Assembly: GCA_964534745.1 (NCBI GenBank)
Contig: CAZHQW010000001.1
Span: forward strand, 82,436 to 146,435
DNA: 64,000 nt
Source of the DNA: G020354785 sp964534745
GTDB taxonomy: Bacteria; Bacteroidota; Bacteroidia; Bacteroidales; UBA10428
Direction of reading: 5' to 3'
In this document: positions 18,856 through 27,837 of the stretch, piece after piece
Layout of the letters: every line of letters starts with the position of its first letter
Numbering within the stretch: the first letter of the stretch is position 1
Notes under the pieces: generated by a model
Told to the model about the DNA's origin: nothing
The model's database searches: none
Seen by the model: the letters and a program-made list of their open reading frames with translations, nothing else
Position numbers and translations under genes: made by a program

Positions 18856-18924
18856 CCTGATAGATAACTCTCCAGTAAAACAGGTTATTCATGTGTACGG
18901 CAAAAAGGATTATAAAGAAATCTG

Positions 18925-21156
18925 TTATTCTTTTAAAATTTTAATGTTGTATATTTTTGTATCATTCAGGACAGAAAGCAGATAAATTCCCGGTTGCAGT
19001 GCACTTCCGGTACTTCCTGAATCGACACCCCGGTTACTTTCAACAAGCCTGCCATCCATTGTGTAGATAGCGTAACAAAACCTCCCGGAAGTTTTAATGT
19101 CAATATTATTATTAAAAGGATTCGGCATTATTTTTACCCAGCCGTTATCGCTGTTTGTTTTATAAGTTACGTCGGGGATTGCAGTCGCTGTAGCAGACTT
19201 AAGTGTTATAAGACCTCCGTCGGGCACAGCATTGAATTTGGCATATGTAGTTGATGTCCCGGCAATCGTTGTTTCACTGGAATCCCCATTCTGAAAGGCC
19301 TGCGCATATGTCCACCCCCCGGGTAAGCGACGACGTATTGTAACAGGAAAGTTATAGATAGCATCATCAAGCGTATCGGTCAGCTGCAGTTGTATTGAAT
19401 CATTGAAAACATCAACAACTTCCAGTGAAACCGAATTGCGTTCCCTGATATATCGTACTACATTAATAAAGGATGATACCCAGAATTTATCGGGATTTTC
19501 GTCAAGGTACTCCAGGCTTTCACGCAGTATTGTGGATGAAAGTGGTGAAGCACCCCCATCGCCGTCAATCCCATGTAACAGATATACACTCCATCCATTA
19601 TGCGCTGCAGCAGTGTCAGCATTGTCGGTAAAAGCGTCAGTTGAATTTATGTCACCGCCGCTGCCACAAAAAATTGAGCTGATATTTAGAAAATCGGCCG
19701 GTGTGGCTGTCTCAATGTTTCCCTGGCAATGACGGGCAGCAATATAGTATTTTGTAGTAATTGTATCGATTGAAGGCACGCAATACGGGTAAGCGAGGGT
19801 AAGACACTGCTGGCCCGTAATATTCGAGTTGATCGTTTGCTGTGAGTTTTTCAGCTCAGTATCCTGGTCCTCTGCGGACAGGGCGTCAAGATGCGGATGG
19901 TTTACCGTATGGCTGCCAATCTCATGCCCTGCATCCGCGGCACCCTGAAATGCACTCCAGTTGGGAGACCAGTCGATAACCGGATAAAAGGTGGCCTGAA
20001 AACCAAATTCATTAAACATCGGTATAGCAACCGAATACTGATTTGAGCAATTATCATCGAATGTGTATGTAATTGCGGCATCGGCAAATCCTTTCCATGT
20101 ACCTATCTGGTATGGTTTATCAATTACCTGTACATAGGGAGGTTCTTTGGCAGGGGTGATAGTAACGATTCCTCCATCCGGTACAGCATTAAACTGAATA
20201 TACTTTTGAGATTCAATCTCCTTCACAGTGGTTTCAACGGGAATCCCATCCTGAGTAGCTGCTGCATATGACCAACTTACAGGTATCGGCCGGCGAACAG
20301 TAATCGGAGAATTATAGATTGCATTATTCATTGTATCGGTAATAATTACCCTGATAGTATCCTCACTAAATTCAATCTCATCTACCGAAGCTGAATTACG
20401 TTCCCTGATGTAACGGACTACATTAACAAAAGTGCCAACCCAGTATTTATCGGTATTATAGCTGAGGTACTCAAGGCTTTCGCGAAGAACAGCGGATGAT
20501 AACGGAGAATATCCTCCGTCATTGTCAATACCATGGATCAGATAGACACTCCAGCCATTCTTTGCTGCTGCTGCCAGAACGTTACTTTTAAAGGCAGCCC
20601 GGGAGTTAATGCTTCCCTGGTTACCGCATATTATCGAACTGATATTGAGAAAATCGGAAGGCGTGCTCGACTCAATATTTCCCTGGCAATGCCTGGCAGC
20701 AATGTAATATTTGGTTGTTATTGTATCGATGGAAGGCTCACAGTAAGGATAGGCAATAGTCAGGCATTGCTGACCGGTAATATGTGAATTGACTGTTTCC
20801 TTGGAGCTTCTCAATTCGCTATCCTGTTCGGTTGCCGACAGAACACCAAGATGGGGATGAGTGACCGTATGGCTGCCAATTTCGTGTCCCAAATCTGCAG
20901 CACTCTGAAAGGTAGACCACACAGGTGACCAGTTAATAACAGGATAGAATGTTGCCTGGAACCCGAATTCGTTGAACATGGGTATAGCTATCGAATACTG
21001 GTTTGCACAGTTGTCATCAAATGTATAAGTAATGGCTGCTTCAGTAAAACCTTTCCAGGTAGCCACCTCGTAAGGTTCTTCAACAACCTGTGCGTAACTA
21101 CCGGTAACTGAACCCAGCAAAATAGCAGCAATAATAAAATTGAACCGTGTTCTCAT
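18925..21156 (-). CDS. Tandem-duplicated polysaccharide deacetylase with type IX sorting domain
   Basis: The 743-residue secreted protein has a signal peptide (1-22), two NodB-like polysaccharide deacetylase units and a C-terminal sorting domain. The units (about 24-336 and 344-655) align at an exact 320-residue offset for most of their length. Each has the metal Asp in YTFDDN (Asp47/48; Asp367/368), the zinc pair SHTVxHPH (His96, His100; His416, His420), the AYPY strand and a late catalytic-type His (LIHGID; LLHGID). The tail (about 674-743, PNPFNNNIDI to IYNIKILKE) is a typical type A Por/T9SS sorting domain, so the enzyme is exported and probably surface-anchored. It likely deacetylates an N-acetylated sugar polymer. 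A chitin or peptidoglycan substrate cannot be distinguished. Confidence 0.88.
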   Translation of the reverse strand: MRTRFNFIIAAILLGSVTGSYAQVVEEPYEVATWKGFTEAAITYTFDDNCANQYSIAIPMFNEFGFQATFYPVINWSPVWSTFQSAADLGHEIGSHTVTHPHLGVLSATEQDSELRSSKETVNSHITGQQCLTIAYPYCEPSIDTITTKYYIAARHCQGNIESSTPSDFLNISSIICGNQGSINSRAAFKSNVLAAAAKNGWSVYLIHGIDNDGGYSPLSSAVLRESLEYLSYNTDKYWVGTFVNVVRYIRERNSASVDEIEFSEDTIRVIITDTMNNAIYNSPITVRRPIPVSWSYAAATQDGIPVETTVKEIESQKYIQFNAVPDGGIVTITPAKEPPYVQVIDKPYQIGTWKGFADAAITYTFDDNCSNQYSVAIPMFNEFGFQATFYPVIDWSPNWSAFQGAADAGHEIGSHTVNHPHLDALSAEDQDTELKNSQQTINSNITGQQCLTLAYPYCVPSIDTITTKYYIAARHCQGNIETATPADFLNISSIFCGSGGDINSTDAFTDNADTAAAHNGWSVYLLHGIDGDGGASPLSSTILRESLEYLDENPDKFWVSSFINVVRYIRERNSVSLEVVDVFNDSIQLQLTDTLDDAIYNFPVTIRRRLPGGWTYAQAFQNGDSSETTIAGTSTTYAKFNAVPDGGLITLKSATATAIPDVTYKTNSDNGWVKIMPNPFNNNIDIKTSGRFCYAIYTMDGRLVESNRGVDSGSTGSALQPGIYLLSVLNDTKIYNIKILKE
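19192..21093 (-). repeat. Intragenic tandem duplication (960-bp period)
   Basis: The two deacetylase units of the gene at 18925-21156 are direct tandem copies: one at about 20149-21093, the other at about 19192-20133. Residues from the YTFDD motif to ITDTM/LTDTL align with a constant 320-aa offset. The copies differ at many third positions and a modest number of residues, so this is an old duplication rather than a recent repeat. Confidence 0.85.
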
Positions 21157-21170
21157 GTTTTTTATTTTTG
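21140..21170 (+). promoter_or_regulatory. Putative promoter for the GIN-domain lipoprotein gene
   Basis: TTG (21140-21142) and TATTTTTG (21163-21170) are separated by 20 bases, matching the Bacteroidota -33/-7 arrangement (TTTG, about 19-21 bases, TAnnTTTG). The box points at the gene starting at 21253, about 80 bases downstream. The 5' end overlaps the N-terminal codons of the divergent deacetylase gene. Confidence 0.5.
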
Positions 21171-21252
21171 AATGTTAATTTAATATATTATTGTCTTAAA
21201 ATTAAGTTTAAGTCTGTATTTTAGTACTATTTAACCTGATTATTAAATAAGG

Positions 21253-21963
21253 ATGAACAAGTTAAGTATAATTATTCCATTTTTTCTGATTCTTATCTCC
21301 TGCGAAGATAATTCATCAAGATGTAAAGAAGAATTAATACTTGAGGATTTCAGTAATATTCGGATTGAAGATATCTTTAATATATTATTGGTTCAGGACA
21401 CTTTAAATAAAATTATTCTGGAGGGGGGTGAAAATCTGCTGCCCCATGTTAAAACAGTTGTACAAAATGATACGCTGCTTATTGAAAACTCCTTGAGATG
21501 CAACTGGCTGAGGGATTATGAAAAGATTACGCTCACGGTACATTTTAAGGAGCTTGAACATATTGTCACTTTGGCGCCTGTAAATGTAATATCCAATGAT
21601 ACGCTAAGAGCAGATACACTGCAGTATTTTGCCATTGGCGAAATAGGTGAGTCCGACCTGATAATGGACTGCGGGTATTTCAGGTTTGATGATTCATATT
21701 CCACACTCGGACTGTTTAAGTTCAGGGGCAAAGCCGGCAAAAGCAGGTTTTATGTAAATTACGGTTCTTCAGTAGATGCAGTGGACCTGGTATCCGCGAA
21801 GTCCGACATATACCAGAAAACAACAGGTGATATTTATGTTAACGTGACGGAGCACCTGCGTGTCTGGATTTGGGGTCCGGGAAATGTATATTACTCAGGC
21901 AATCCCCAGCTTGTGGAAGTAATGGAGAACAGATCTTCAGGGAAAATAATCAGGGTCGATTAG
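21253..21963 (+). CDS. Lipoprotein with GIN-type (DUF2807) adhesin-head-like domain
   Basis: The 236-residue product has a lipoprotein signal (FLILISC, Cys17 as lipidation site). The body looks like the GIN domain (putative auto-transporter adhesin head, DUF2807) widely found in Bacteroidota: FSNIRIEDIFNILLVQDT, followed by repeated short beta-strands typical of a right-handed helix (ADTLQYFAIGEIGESDLIM, GLFKFRGKAGKSRFYVNYG, GDIYVNV). The role of these proteins is not established. It is a monocistronic unit, convergent with the spoIID-like gene. Confidence 0.75.
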   Translation: MNKLSIIIPFFLILISCEDNSSRCKEELILEDFSNIRIEDIFNILLVQDTLNKIILEGGENLLPHVKTVVQNDTLLIENSLRCNWLRDYEKITLTVHFKELEHIVTLAPVNVISNDTLRADTLQYFAIGEIGESDLIMDCGYFRFDDSYSTLGLFKFRGKAGKSRFYVNYGSSVDAVDLVSAKSDIYQKTTGDIYVNVTEHLRVWIWGPGNVYYSGNPQLVEVMENRSSGKIIRVD

Positions 21964-22958
21964 CGGGTTTTATACTATCATAAAAAGCTATACGCACATT
22001 ATGGAAATAAAAATGCAGTATGTCGGTAAATTTGTAGCCTACCCTGGCCATTTCGATAGCGCCTTCCTGGCAGAGTCCTGCTCCATGCCCAAATCCTCTG
22101 CCCTCGAAAATCAGGGTAGTCCCATTTTCAATAATTGAGAAATAAGTCGATTTTAANNNNNNNNNNNNNNNNNNNNNNNNNNNNNNNNNNNNNNNNNNNN
22201 NNNNNNNNNNNNNNNNNNNNNNNNNNNNNNNNNNNNNNNNNNNNNNNNNNNNNNNNGGCATTACTTGTCATGCCTCCGCAATTGGAATGGTAGGGGGTTG
22301 TTATAAGATCATTATTCTCGTCGACCAGCACCATACCCTTTGTTTTCTCAGCAGCCTCATATATCAGGTTATTCTGTCCGCTTTTTCCCTTGTATGCCTG
22401 GCAGTGTACTGCATCACACAGACTGTAGCCGCTGCCCGAATGCCTGTAAATATTTTTAAGGGCATAAGTCCTTATCAGTATGGCCTGGGCTTTATAGAAT
22501 TCCAGAGGTGCCGATGAGCCACCCTCTGTCTCAATAACACCGGTTATGTATTTATCAATATTAATTTTGTTTACCGGTTGCAGGTACCCTTCCTGTACTA
22601 CTAATGCCAGGTCATCATCATAATCCCTTGAATTTAATAACGGTTTTTCAGGCTTAAGCCGGAAGGTACAGTAATTGTCCCTCGCAGTGAACTCAATTTT
22701 TGAATAATGTCCGATATATTTATCTATACTTCTTATTGAGAGAGAGTCATTTTCCGAGGTAATGAAATATAAATCGGGCGGAGCAGACCTCTTAACCGCC
22801 TTTCCGTCACCCTTAATATCATATTCACCAGAAATGACGGAAAATATTATGGTTCTTATGTTGTCTTCAGAGAAAAGGGCAATGTTTAGTTTCTGCGAAA
22901 GGCTGCTTTCTACAATTATTGTTACTAAAAAAAGAACAGTAATAAGTCTTTGTATCAC
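21950..22958 (-). CDS. SpoIID/LytB-domain protein, interrupted by an assembly gap
   Basis: The gene is split by 100 N at 22157-22256, and both flanks belong to the same protein. The N-terminal part (GTG start at 22958) has a signal-peptide-like helix and the SpoIID core: IDKYITGVIETEGGSSAPLEF, KAQAILIRTYA and TPYHSNCGGMTSN. The C-terminal part carries the GRGFGHGAGLCQEGA motif conserved in SpoIID and ends at 21950. The two flanks are not in one frame across the drawn gap, because the N-run is a placeholder. By family comparison I expect more than 100 bases are missing. SpoIID is a peptidoglycan lytic transglycosylase in spore formers; in Bacteroidota its homologue probably trims the cell wall. 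It ends the surE-lpxB minus-strand run. Confidence 0.85.
22157..22256. other. Assembly gap (100 N)
   Basis: A run of exactly 100 N, the conventional placeholder for an unknown gap length. It sits inside the SpoIID-like gene. Confidence 0.99.
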
Positions 22959-22979
22959 GGCAGTAATCTTTAGTATTTT

Positions 22980-24110
22980 TCAGACCAGCGAGCTAACTAT
23001 TCTTGCAGCTATTTTTCCTGATGCTTCAGGTTTTCCGATAATTTTCCTGAGTTCTGCGTATTTTTTTACCATATTATCCCTGTAACTCCTGTCAAGAAGT
23101 ATATTATCAAGCTCAGCCTTAATATTATCGGCAAGCCTGAACTGAAGGAATTCTTTTACTGCTTCCCTGTCCAGGATAATATTGACAAGTGAGAAGAACT
23201 TCACGTGTATGATATTAAGCATTACCAGTATCTGTCCGAAATAGTAATTAAAGCCGCTTGTCTTGTATATTACTACCTGGGGGACATTAAACAATGCTGT
23301 TTCAAGAGTTGCAGTACCTGATGTGACAATGGCGGCCGTTGAGTGCATTAATAGCTGGTATGTCTGGTTATGAACAAGCTTAACGGATGTTTTATTTAAG
23401 AACTTATTATAATATTCTATCTTAATGGATATGGCTCCGGCAACCACAAACTGGTAACCGGGATAGTGCTTTGTTATTGCGATCATTTCAGGCAGGCATC
23501 TGTCGATTTCCTGTTTCCTGCTTCCTGCCAGCAATGCTATAATTGGCTTATTGTCCAGTGTGTTTTCTTTCCTGAAATCCGCTGACAGGGATGTGTGCTT
23601 TTTGAAGTTCTCTATTTCGTCAACCAGGGGATGGCCATAAAACTCCACATTTATGCTCAGCTTTTCGTAAAAGTCCACTTCAAAAGGAAGTATAACAAAA
23701 CGTTTGTCAACATATCTTTTTAATTTTTTTGCTCTTGACTTACCCCATGCCCACAATTTGGGCAGTATATAATAATACACTTTCAGATTGCCGGCCCTGG
23801 CAAATCTTGCTATGCGCAAATTAAATCCGGCATAGTCGATTAGAATAATAACATCGGGATTGTATTTTTTAATATCTCTTTTGCAGAACAATACATTGCT
23901 TGAAATTTTGCCAATATTTTTCAATACTTCCCATATACCCATATATGATAAATCTCTATAATGCCTTACCAGTGTTCCTCCTGCACTTTTCATCATATTG
24001 CCCCCAAAGAACCTGAAATCGGCATGGGTATCATGTTTTATGATATTCTTCATCAGGTTTGCGCCATGCATATCTCCTGATGCTTCACCCGCGATAATGT
24101 AATACTTCAT
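22980..24110 (-). CDS. lpxB: Lipid-A-disaccharide synthase
   Basis: LpxB joins UDP-2,3-diacylglucosamine and lipid X to form the lipid A disaccharide at the inner membrane. The 376-residue product begins MKYYIIAGEASGDMHGANLM, the family signature. It has the LPKLWAWGKSRAKKL segment, the LAGSRKQEIDRCLPE loop and the GTATLETALFNVPQVV motif. Length is normal. It follows a small membrane-protein gene by 9 bases in the surE-hypothetical-lpxB-spoIID unit. It means this organism makes lipid A, consistent with the PagL-like deacylase nearby. Confidence 0.97.
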   Translation of the reverse strand: MKYYIIAGEASGDMHGANLMKNIIKHDTHADFRFFGGNMMKSAGGTLVRHYRDLSYMGIWEVLKNIGKISSNVLFCKRDIKKYNPDVIILIDYAGFNLRIARFARAGNLKVYYYILPKLWAWGKSRAKKLKRYVDKRFVILPFEVDFYEKLSINVEFYGHPLVDEIENFKKHTSLSADFRKENTLDNKPIIALLAGSRKQEIDRCLPEMIAITKHYPGYQFVVAGAISIKIEYYNKFLNKTSVKLVHNQTYQLLMHSTAAIVTSGTATLETALFNVPQVVIYKTSGFNYYFGQILVMLNIIHVKFFSLVNIILDREAVKEFLQFRLADNIKAELDNILLDRSYRDNMVKKYAELRKIIGKPEASGKIAARIVSSLV

Positions 24111-24119
24111 CGATACCTG

Positions 24120-24416
24120 TCAGTAAAAAATGAGCTTTAAAGCAAACAATGTGATCGTGAGCCCCAGAGTTGCTATAAATATTCCTTTGGCTGCTTTTTC
24201 CCAGTTCACCCAGTTAAATATAAAAAATAATAGGAGATTTGGCAAAACACAACGGCTAATAAGTAACGGGAGCAGGGTTCCCAGATATATCTGTTTATAA
24301 TAGCTGATAAAATCCAGGTTTTTGAATTTTGCATAATAAAACACCATGTAAAATAAGATGGGTATCACCACTCCGGTTAACACACCGGATACAATAGTAT
24401 TTATCTTTTTGATCAT
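24120..24416 (-). CDS. Small integral membrane protein of unknown function
   Basis: The 98-residue product has no recognised family. Three hydrophobic helices are visible (about 7-27, 45-68 and 77-96), separated by short charged loops. It lies between surE (2 bases upstream) and lpxB (9 bases downstream) in the same strand and is tightly packed, so it is a real gene. Its position suggests a role in lipid A or envelope assembly, but this is inference from context only. Confidence 0.8.
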   Translation of the reverse strand: MIKKINTIVSGVLTGVVIPILFYMVFYYAKFKNLDFISYYKQIYLGTLLPLLISRCVLPNLLLFFIFNWVNWEKAAKGIFIATLGLTITLFALKLIFY

Positions 24417-24418
24417 TG

Positions 24419-25195
24419 TCAGAAGTCCCAGTTTTTTATTTTACTGAGGGTTTCGTAGCAGGTCAGATCGACATGTATGGGCACGATAGACACATAGTTG
24501 TTTTTTAGCGCCCACTCATCTGTATCCGGCGCCTGGGGCTCAGCATTAAAAAAGCTGCCTGTGAGCCAGTAATATTTTTTACCCTGGGGATCTGTTCTTG
24601 TATCAAATTCTTCCTGCCAGTAACCCTTATTCTGCCTGCATACCTTTATACCCTTTATTTGTCCGATATCACCTTTAGGCACATTGACATTAAGGCACAG
24701 GGATTCGGGCAAGCCGCGCGCTATTACCTCTTTTATTATTTTTTTGCTGTAATATTCGGTAGCAGCTAAATCAGCATCAGGATTATGACTGATGAGTGAG
24801 ATACCTATGGAGGGTATTTTGTTGATGCAGCCTTCCAGGGCCGCTCCCATCGTGCCCGAATAAAATATACTTGCCGATGTATTTGAACCATGATTAATGC
24901 CTGCCACCAGCAGATCAGGTTTTCTGTCCAGTATCATATTAAAAGCGAGCTTAACACAATCAACAGGCGTACCGCTGCAGCCATAGACCGTTATACCTGC
25001 TCCTTCTCTTATTTTTTTTACCCTTAGCGGCAGCTTAACGGTTATTGCATGAGACATTCCCGAATTGCTGTCAAGCGGTGATACCACTACAATTCTTCCG
25101 AATTCTGACATAACATTAATTAAAGATTTTAATCCTTTTGCTTCAACGCCGTCATCATTTGTCAGAAGTATTAGCAGTTCCTTTTTCCCGGACAC
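24419..25195 (-). CDS. surE: 5'/3'-nucleotidase SurE
   Basis: SurE is a cytoplasmic metal-dependent phosphatase acting on nucleoside monophosphates. The 258-residue product has LLTNDDGVEAKG (metal Asp pair), the SNSGMSHAIT loop, SGTPVDCVKLA and AGINHGSNTSASIFYSGTMGAA, all core SurE motifs. The start is a GTG at 25195, as no ATG fits. A canonical promoter (25221-25250) ends about 25 bases upstream. It leads the surE-lpxB-spoIID run. Confidence 0.95.
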   Translation of the reverse strand: MSGKKELLILLTNDDGVEAKGLKSLINVMSEFGRIVVVSPLDSNSGMSHAITVKLPLRVKKIREGAGITVYGCSGTPVDCVKLAFNMILDRKPDLLVAGINHGSNTSASIFYSGTMGAALEGCINKIPSIGISLISHNPDADLAATEYYSKKIIKEVIARGLPESLCLNVNVPKGDIGQIKGIKVCRQNKGYWQEEFDTRTDPQGKKYYWLTGSFFNAEPQAPDTDEWALKNNYVSIVPIHVDLTCYETLSKIKNWDF

Positions 25196-25220
25196 AATAT
25201 TTAGTCTTTAAGAAGAAATA

Positions 25221-25250
25221 CAAAGATATTTAATAAATGTTTGGTCGCAA
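25221..25250 (-). promoter_or_regulatory. Putative promoter of the surE operon
   Basis: On the minus strand, TTG (25250-25248) precedes TATCTTTG (25228-25221) by 19 bases, a near-perfect Bacteroidota -33/-7 arrangement. The predicted transcription start is about 20 bases before the GTG start of surE. Confidence 0.6.
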
Positions 25251-25302
25251 CAGTATAAGGAATTTAATAATTCAAATATTGATTAAAAGTGATCCTGCAC
25301 AC

Positions 25303-25331
25303 TTGAGAGATGTTAAATTTTTTTATTTTTG
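25303..25331 (+). promoter_or_regulatory. Putative promoter of pheT
   Basis: TTG (25303-25305) and TATTTTTG (25324-25331) are 18 bases apart and point toward pheT, whose ATG is about 32 bases downstream. This divides the intergenic region with the divergent surE promoter. Confidence 0.55.
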
Positions 25332-25362
25332 TTAAATTATCGTCAACTGCAATTAATTTGAA

Positions 25363-27819
25363 ATGAAGATTTCCTATAGCTGGCTGAAAGAATATCTGAA
25401 AATAGATCTGGATCCCAAAGAAGTTGCTACAATATTAACTGATATCGGACTCGAGGTTGAGGGTGCCGAAACCTTTGAAAGGGTAAAGGGGGGACTGAAG
25501 GGACTGGTTGTCGGGGAGGTTAAATCCTGTGCCAGGCACCCCGATGCAGACAGGCTGTTTATTACAAAAGTTGATGTCGGTTCAGGGGAAGAATTAAATA
25601 TTATCTGCGGGGCTCCCAATGTTAAAGAAGGACAAAAGGTTATTGTGGCAAAACCGGGTACAACCCTTCATAAGGATAATGAGAGTTACAGGATTAAAGA
25701 AACAAGAATAAAAGGTGTTGTCTCTGAAGGTATGATATGTGCTGAAGATGAGATAGGCATGGGTACTGGTCATGATGGGATTATGGTTCTTGATGATGAG
25801 GCGAAGCCGGGCATGCCTGTAAATAAATATTTTAACCTGGAGAAGGATACTGTTTTTGAAATAGGACTGACACCAAACAGGATTGACGCAGCATCACACT
25901 ATGGTGTGGCCCGTGATCTGGCTGCTTTCCTCAGTCAGAACAAAAAAGTAAGGCCGGAATTGCCTTATGTGGGAAGATTTAAAACCGGGAATAACAACTA
26001 TAAGGTAGATATAAAGATTGAAAACACTAATGCATGCAGGAGATATGCAGGAGTGACGGTTACAGGCGTAAAAATTGGTCCCTCACCGGACTGGCTGCAG
26101 GTGCGCCTGGCATCAATCGGACTTAAACCAATAAATAATATAGTTGATATAACAAATTTCGTACTGCATGAACTGGGCCAGCCCCTGCATGCTTTTGATG
26201 CGGATAAGCTCGCTGACAGGAAGATCATTGTCAGGAACATGCCTGAGGGTACACCTTTTGTTACTCTTGACGGTGTTGAGCACAAACTGTCCGCTGAGGA
26301 TCTGATGATATGTGACGGCAGAGAGGCAGTTGCCATAGGTGGTGTATTTGGAGGATTGTTTTCAGGGGTGACTGATGAAACAACAAATGTTTTTATTGAA
26401 AGTGCATATTTTAATCCTCTTTATATTCGCAGAACGGTGAAGAGGCATGGCATAAACACAGATTCAAGCTTCCATTTTGAGAGGGGCGTTGATCCTGACA
26501 TGACGATCGTGGCTCTTAAACGGGCAGCCTTATTAATGAAGGATCTGGGAGGAGGAACAATATCGTCGGAAGTTATAGACGTGTACCCCGAACCTATAAA
26601 ACCTTTCACAGTAGTTTTGGACTACTGCTATATCGACAGACTGACAGGCAAACATATTGAAAGGAACAGAATCAGAAAAATACTCAATGCACTTGAAATT
26701 GATATTATCGATGAGCATAAGGATCAGATGACAGTGAGTGTTCCGCCATACAGGGTTGATGTCTCGCGCCAGGCCGATGTTATTGAAGATATTTTGAGGA
26801 TATACGGATATAACAATATTGAGTTCTCCGAAAGCCTGAATTCCAACATATCATATACGACAAAACCTGACAGGGAGAGAATGCTTGATATAGTCTCAGG
26901 GTATTTCAGCAGTAACGGTTTTTACGAGATTATGTCAAATTCGCTGACAAAATCAGCATACTATGACAATCTTAGCTCTTACAAACCGGAATTCCTGGTA
27001 AGGCTTTATAATCCGCTGAGCAGTGATTTGAACGTTATGAGGCAGACCCTTCTCTTCGGGGGACTGGAGGCTATTGCATACAATGCTCACCGCAAGATGC
27101 ATGATCTGAGGTTTTATGAGTCAGGTAACTGCTATTTCTACAATGCTAAAAAGAGCGAAAGCAATCCGCTTGGCAGATATTCGGAACAGCAGCATGTTGC
27201 AATTTTTATTACCGGCAATAAATATGAATCCAACTGGATCAGCAGGGAGGAGAAAAGCTCATACTTCCAGCTAAAATCCTATGTGGAGAACATTTTTGCA
27301 AGGCTCGGATTCAATCCTGACAGGTTTGACATTGATTATATCAAAGGGAAATCCGATATTTTTATGGAGGGATTAACTTACAGCCAAAATAATAATACGC
27401 TGGCTGAGTTTGGCATTGTAACAAACAAACTGGCAAGAGATTTTGATATTAAGGAAGATGTCTATTACTGTGATATTTTGTGGGACAATGTCCTTAAAAA
27501 TCTGGGTACACGTGACATTGAATTTATGGAATTACCTAAATATCCTGAGGTAAGAAGAGATTTAGCATTACTTTTAGACCGTTCGGTCACATTTGACAAG
27601 GTCAAAGATCTGGCATTTAAAACTGAAAAGTACTTTCTGAAGAGAATAAGTCTGTTTGATGTCTATACAGGAGATAAGATAGACAAAGGGAAGAAGTCAT
27701 ATGCAATAAGTTTTATTTTACAGGACCGTAAGAAGACACTAACCGATCCTCAGATTGATAAAATAATGAAGGCACTGGTAAGAGTTTTTGTAAATGAACT
27801 TAATGCTGAGATCCGTTAG
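25363..27819 (+). CDS. pheT: Phenylalanyl-tRNA synthetase beta subunit
   Basis: PheT is the large tRNA-binding subunit of the heterotetrameric enzyme that charges tRNA-Phe. The 818-residue product has, in order, the N-terminal anticodon-like EMAP fold (MKISYSWLKEYL; HPDADRLFITKVDVG), the B3/B4 editing domain (NFVLHELGQPLHAFDADKL), the B5 domain, the catalytic-like domain and the C-terminal FDX-ACB anticodon domain (KYPEVRRDLALLLD). Length is normal. The alpha subunit gene is not in this window. Confidence 0.97.
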   Translation: MKISYSWLKEYLKIDLDPKEVATILTDIGLEVEGAETFERVKGGLKGLVVGEVKSCARHPDADRLFITKVDVGSGEELNIICGAPNVKEGQKVIVAKPGTTLHKDNESYRIKETRIKGVVSEGMICAEDEIGMGTGHDGIMVLDDEAKPGMPVNKYFNLEKDTVFEIGLTPNRIDAASHYGVARDLAAFLSQNKKVRPELPYVGRFKTGNNNYKVDIKIENTNACRRYAGVTVTGVKIGPSPDWLQVRLASIGLKPINNIVDITNFVLHELGQPLHAFDADKLADRKIIVRNMPEGTPFVTLDGVEHKLSAEDLMICDGREAVAIGGVFGGLFSGVTDETTNVFIESAYFNPLYIRRTVKRHGINTDSSFHFERGVDPDMTIVALKRAALLMKDLGGGTISSEVIDVYPEPIKPFTVVLDYCYIDRLTGKHIERNRIRKILNALEIDIIDEHKDQMTVSVPPYRVDVSRQADVIEDILRIYGYNNIEFSESLNSNISYTTKPDRERMLDIVSGYFSSNGFYEIMSNSLTKSAYYDNLSSYKPEFLVRLYNPLSSDLNVMRQTLLFGGLEAIAYNAHRKMHDLRFYESGNCYFYNAKKSESNPLGRYSEQQHVAIFITGNKYESNWISREEKSSYFQLKSYVENIFARLGFNPDRFDIDYIKGKSDIFMEGLTYSQNNNTLAEFGIVTNKLARDFDIKEDVYYCDILWDNVLKNLGTRDIEFMELPKYPEVRRDLALLLDRSVTFDKVKDLAFKTEKYFLKRISLFDVYTGDKIDKGKKSYAISFILQDRKKTLTDPQIDKIMKALVRVFVNELNAEIR

Positions 27820-27837
27820 TATAAAAACGATTCGACA

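Noticed and set aside
18853..18887. Inverted repeat TAACCTG / CAGGTTA between the PagL-like and deacetylase genes
   Set aside because: A loop of 21 bases and no T-run; too weak for a terminator call.
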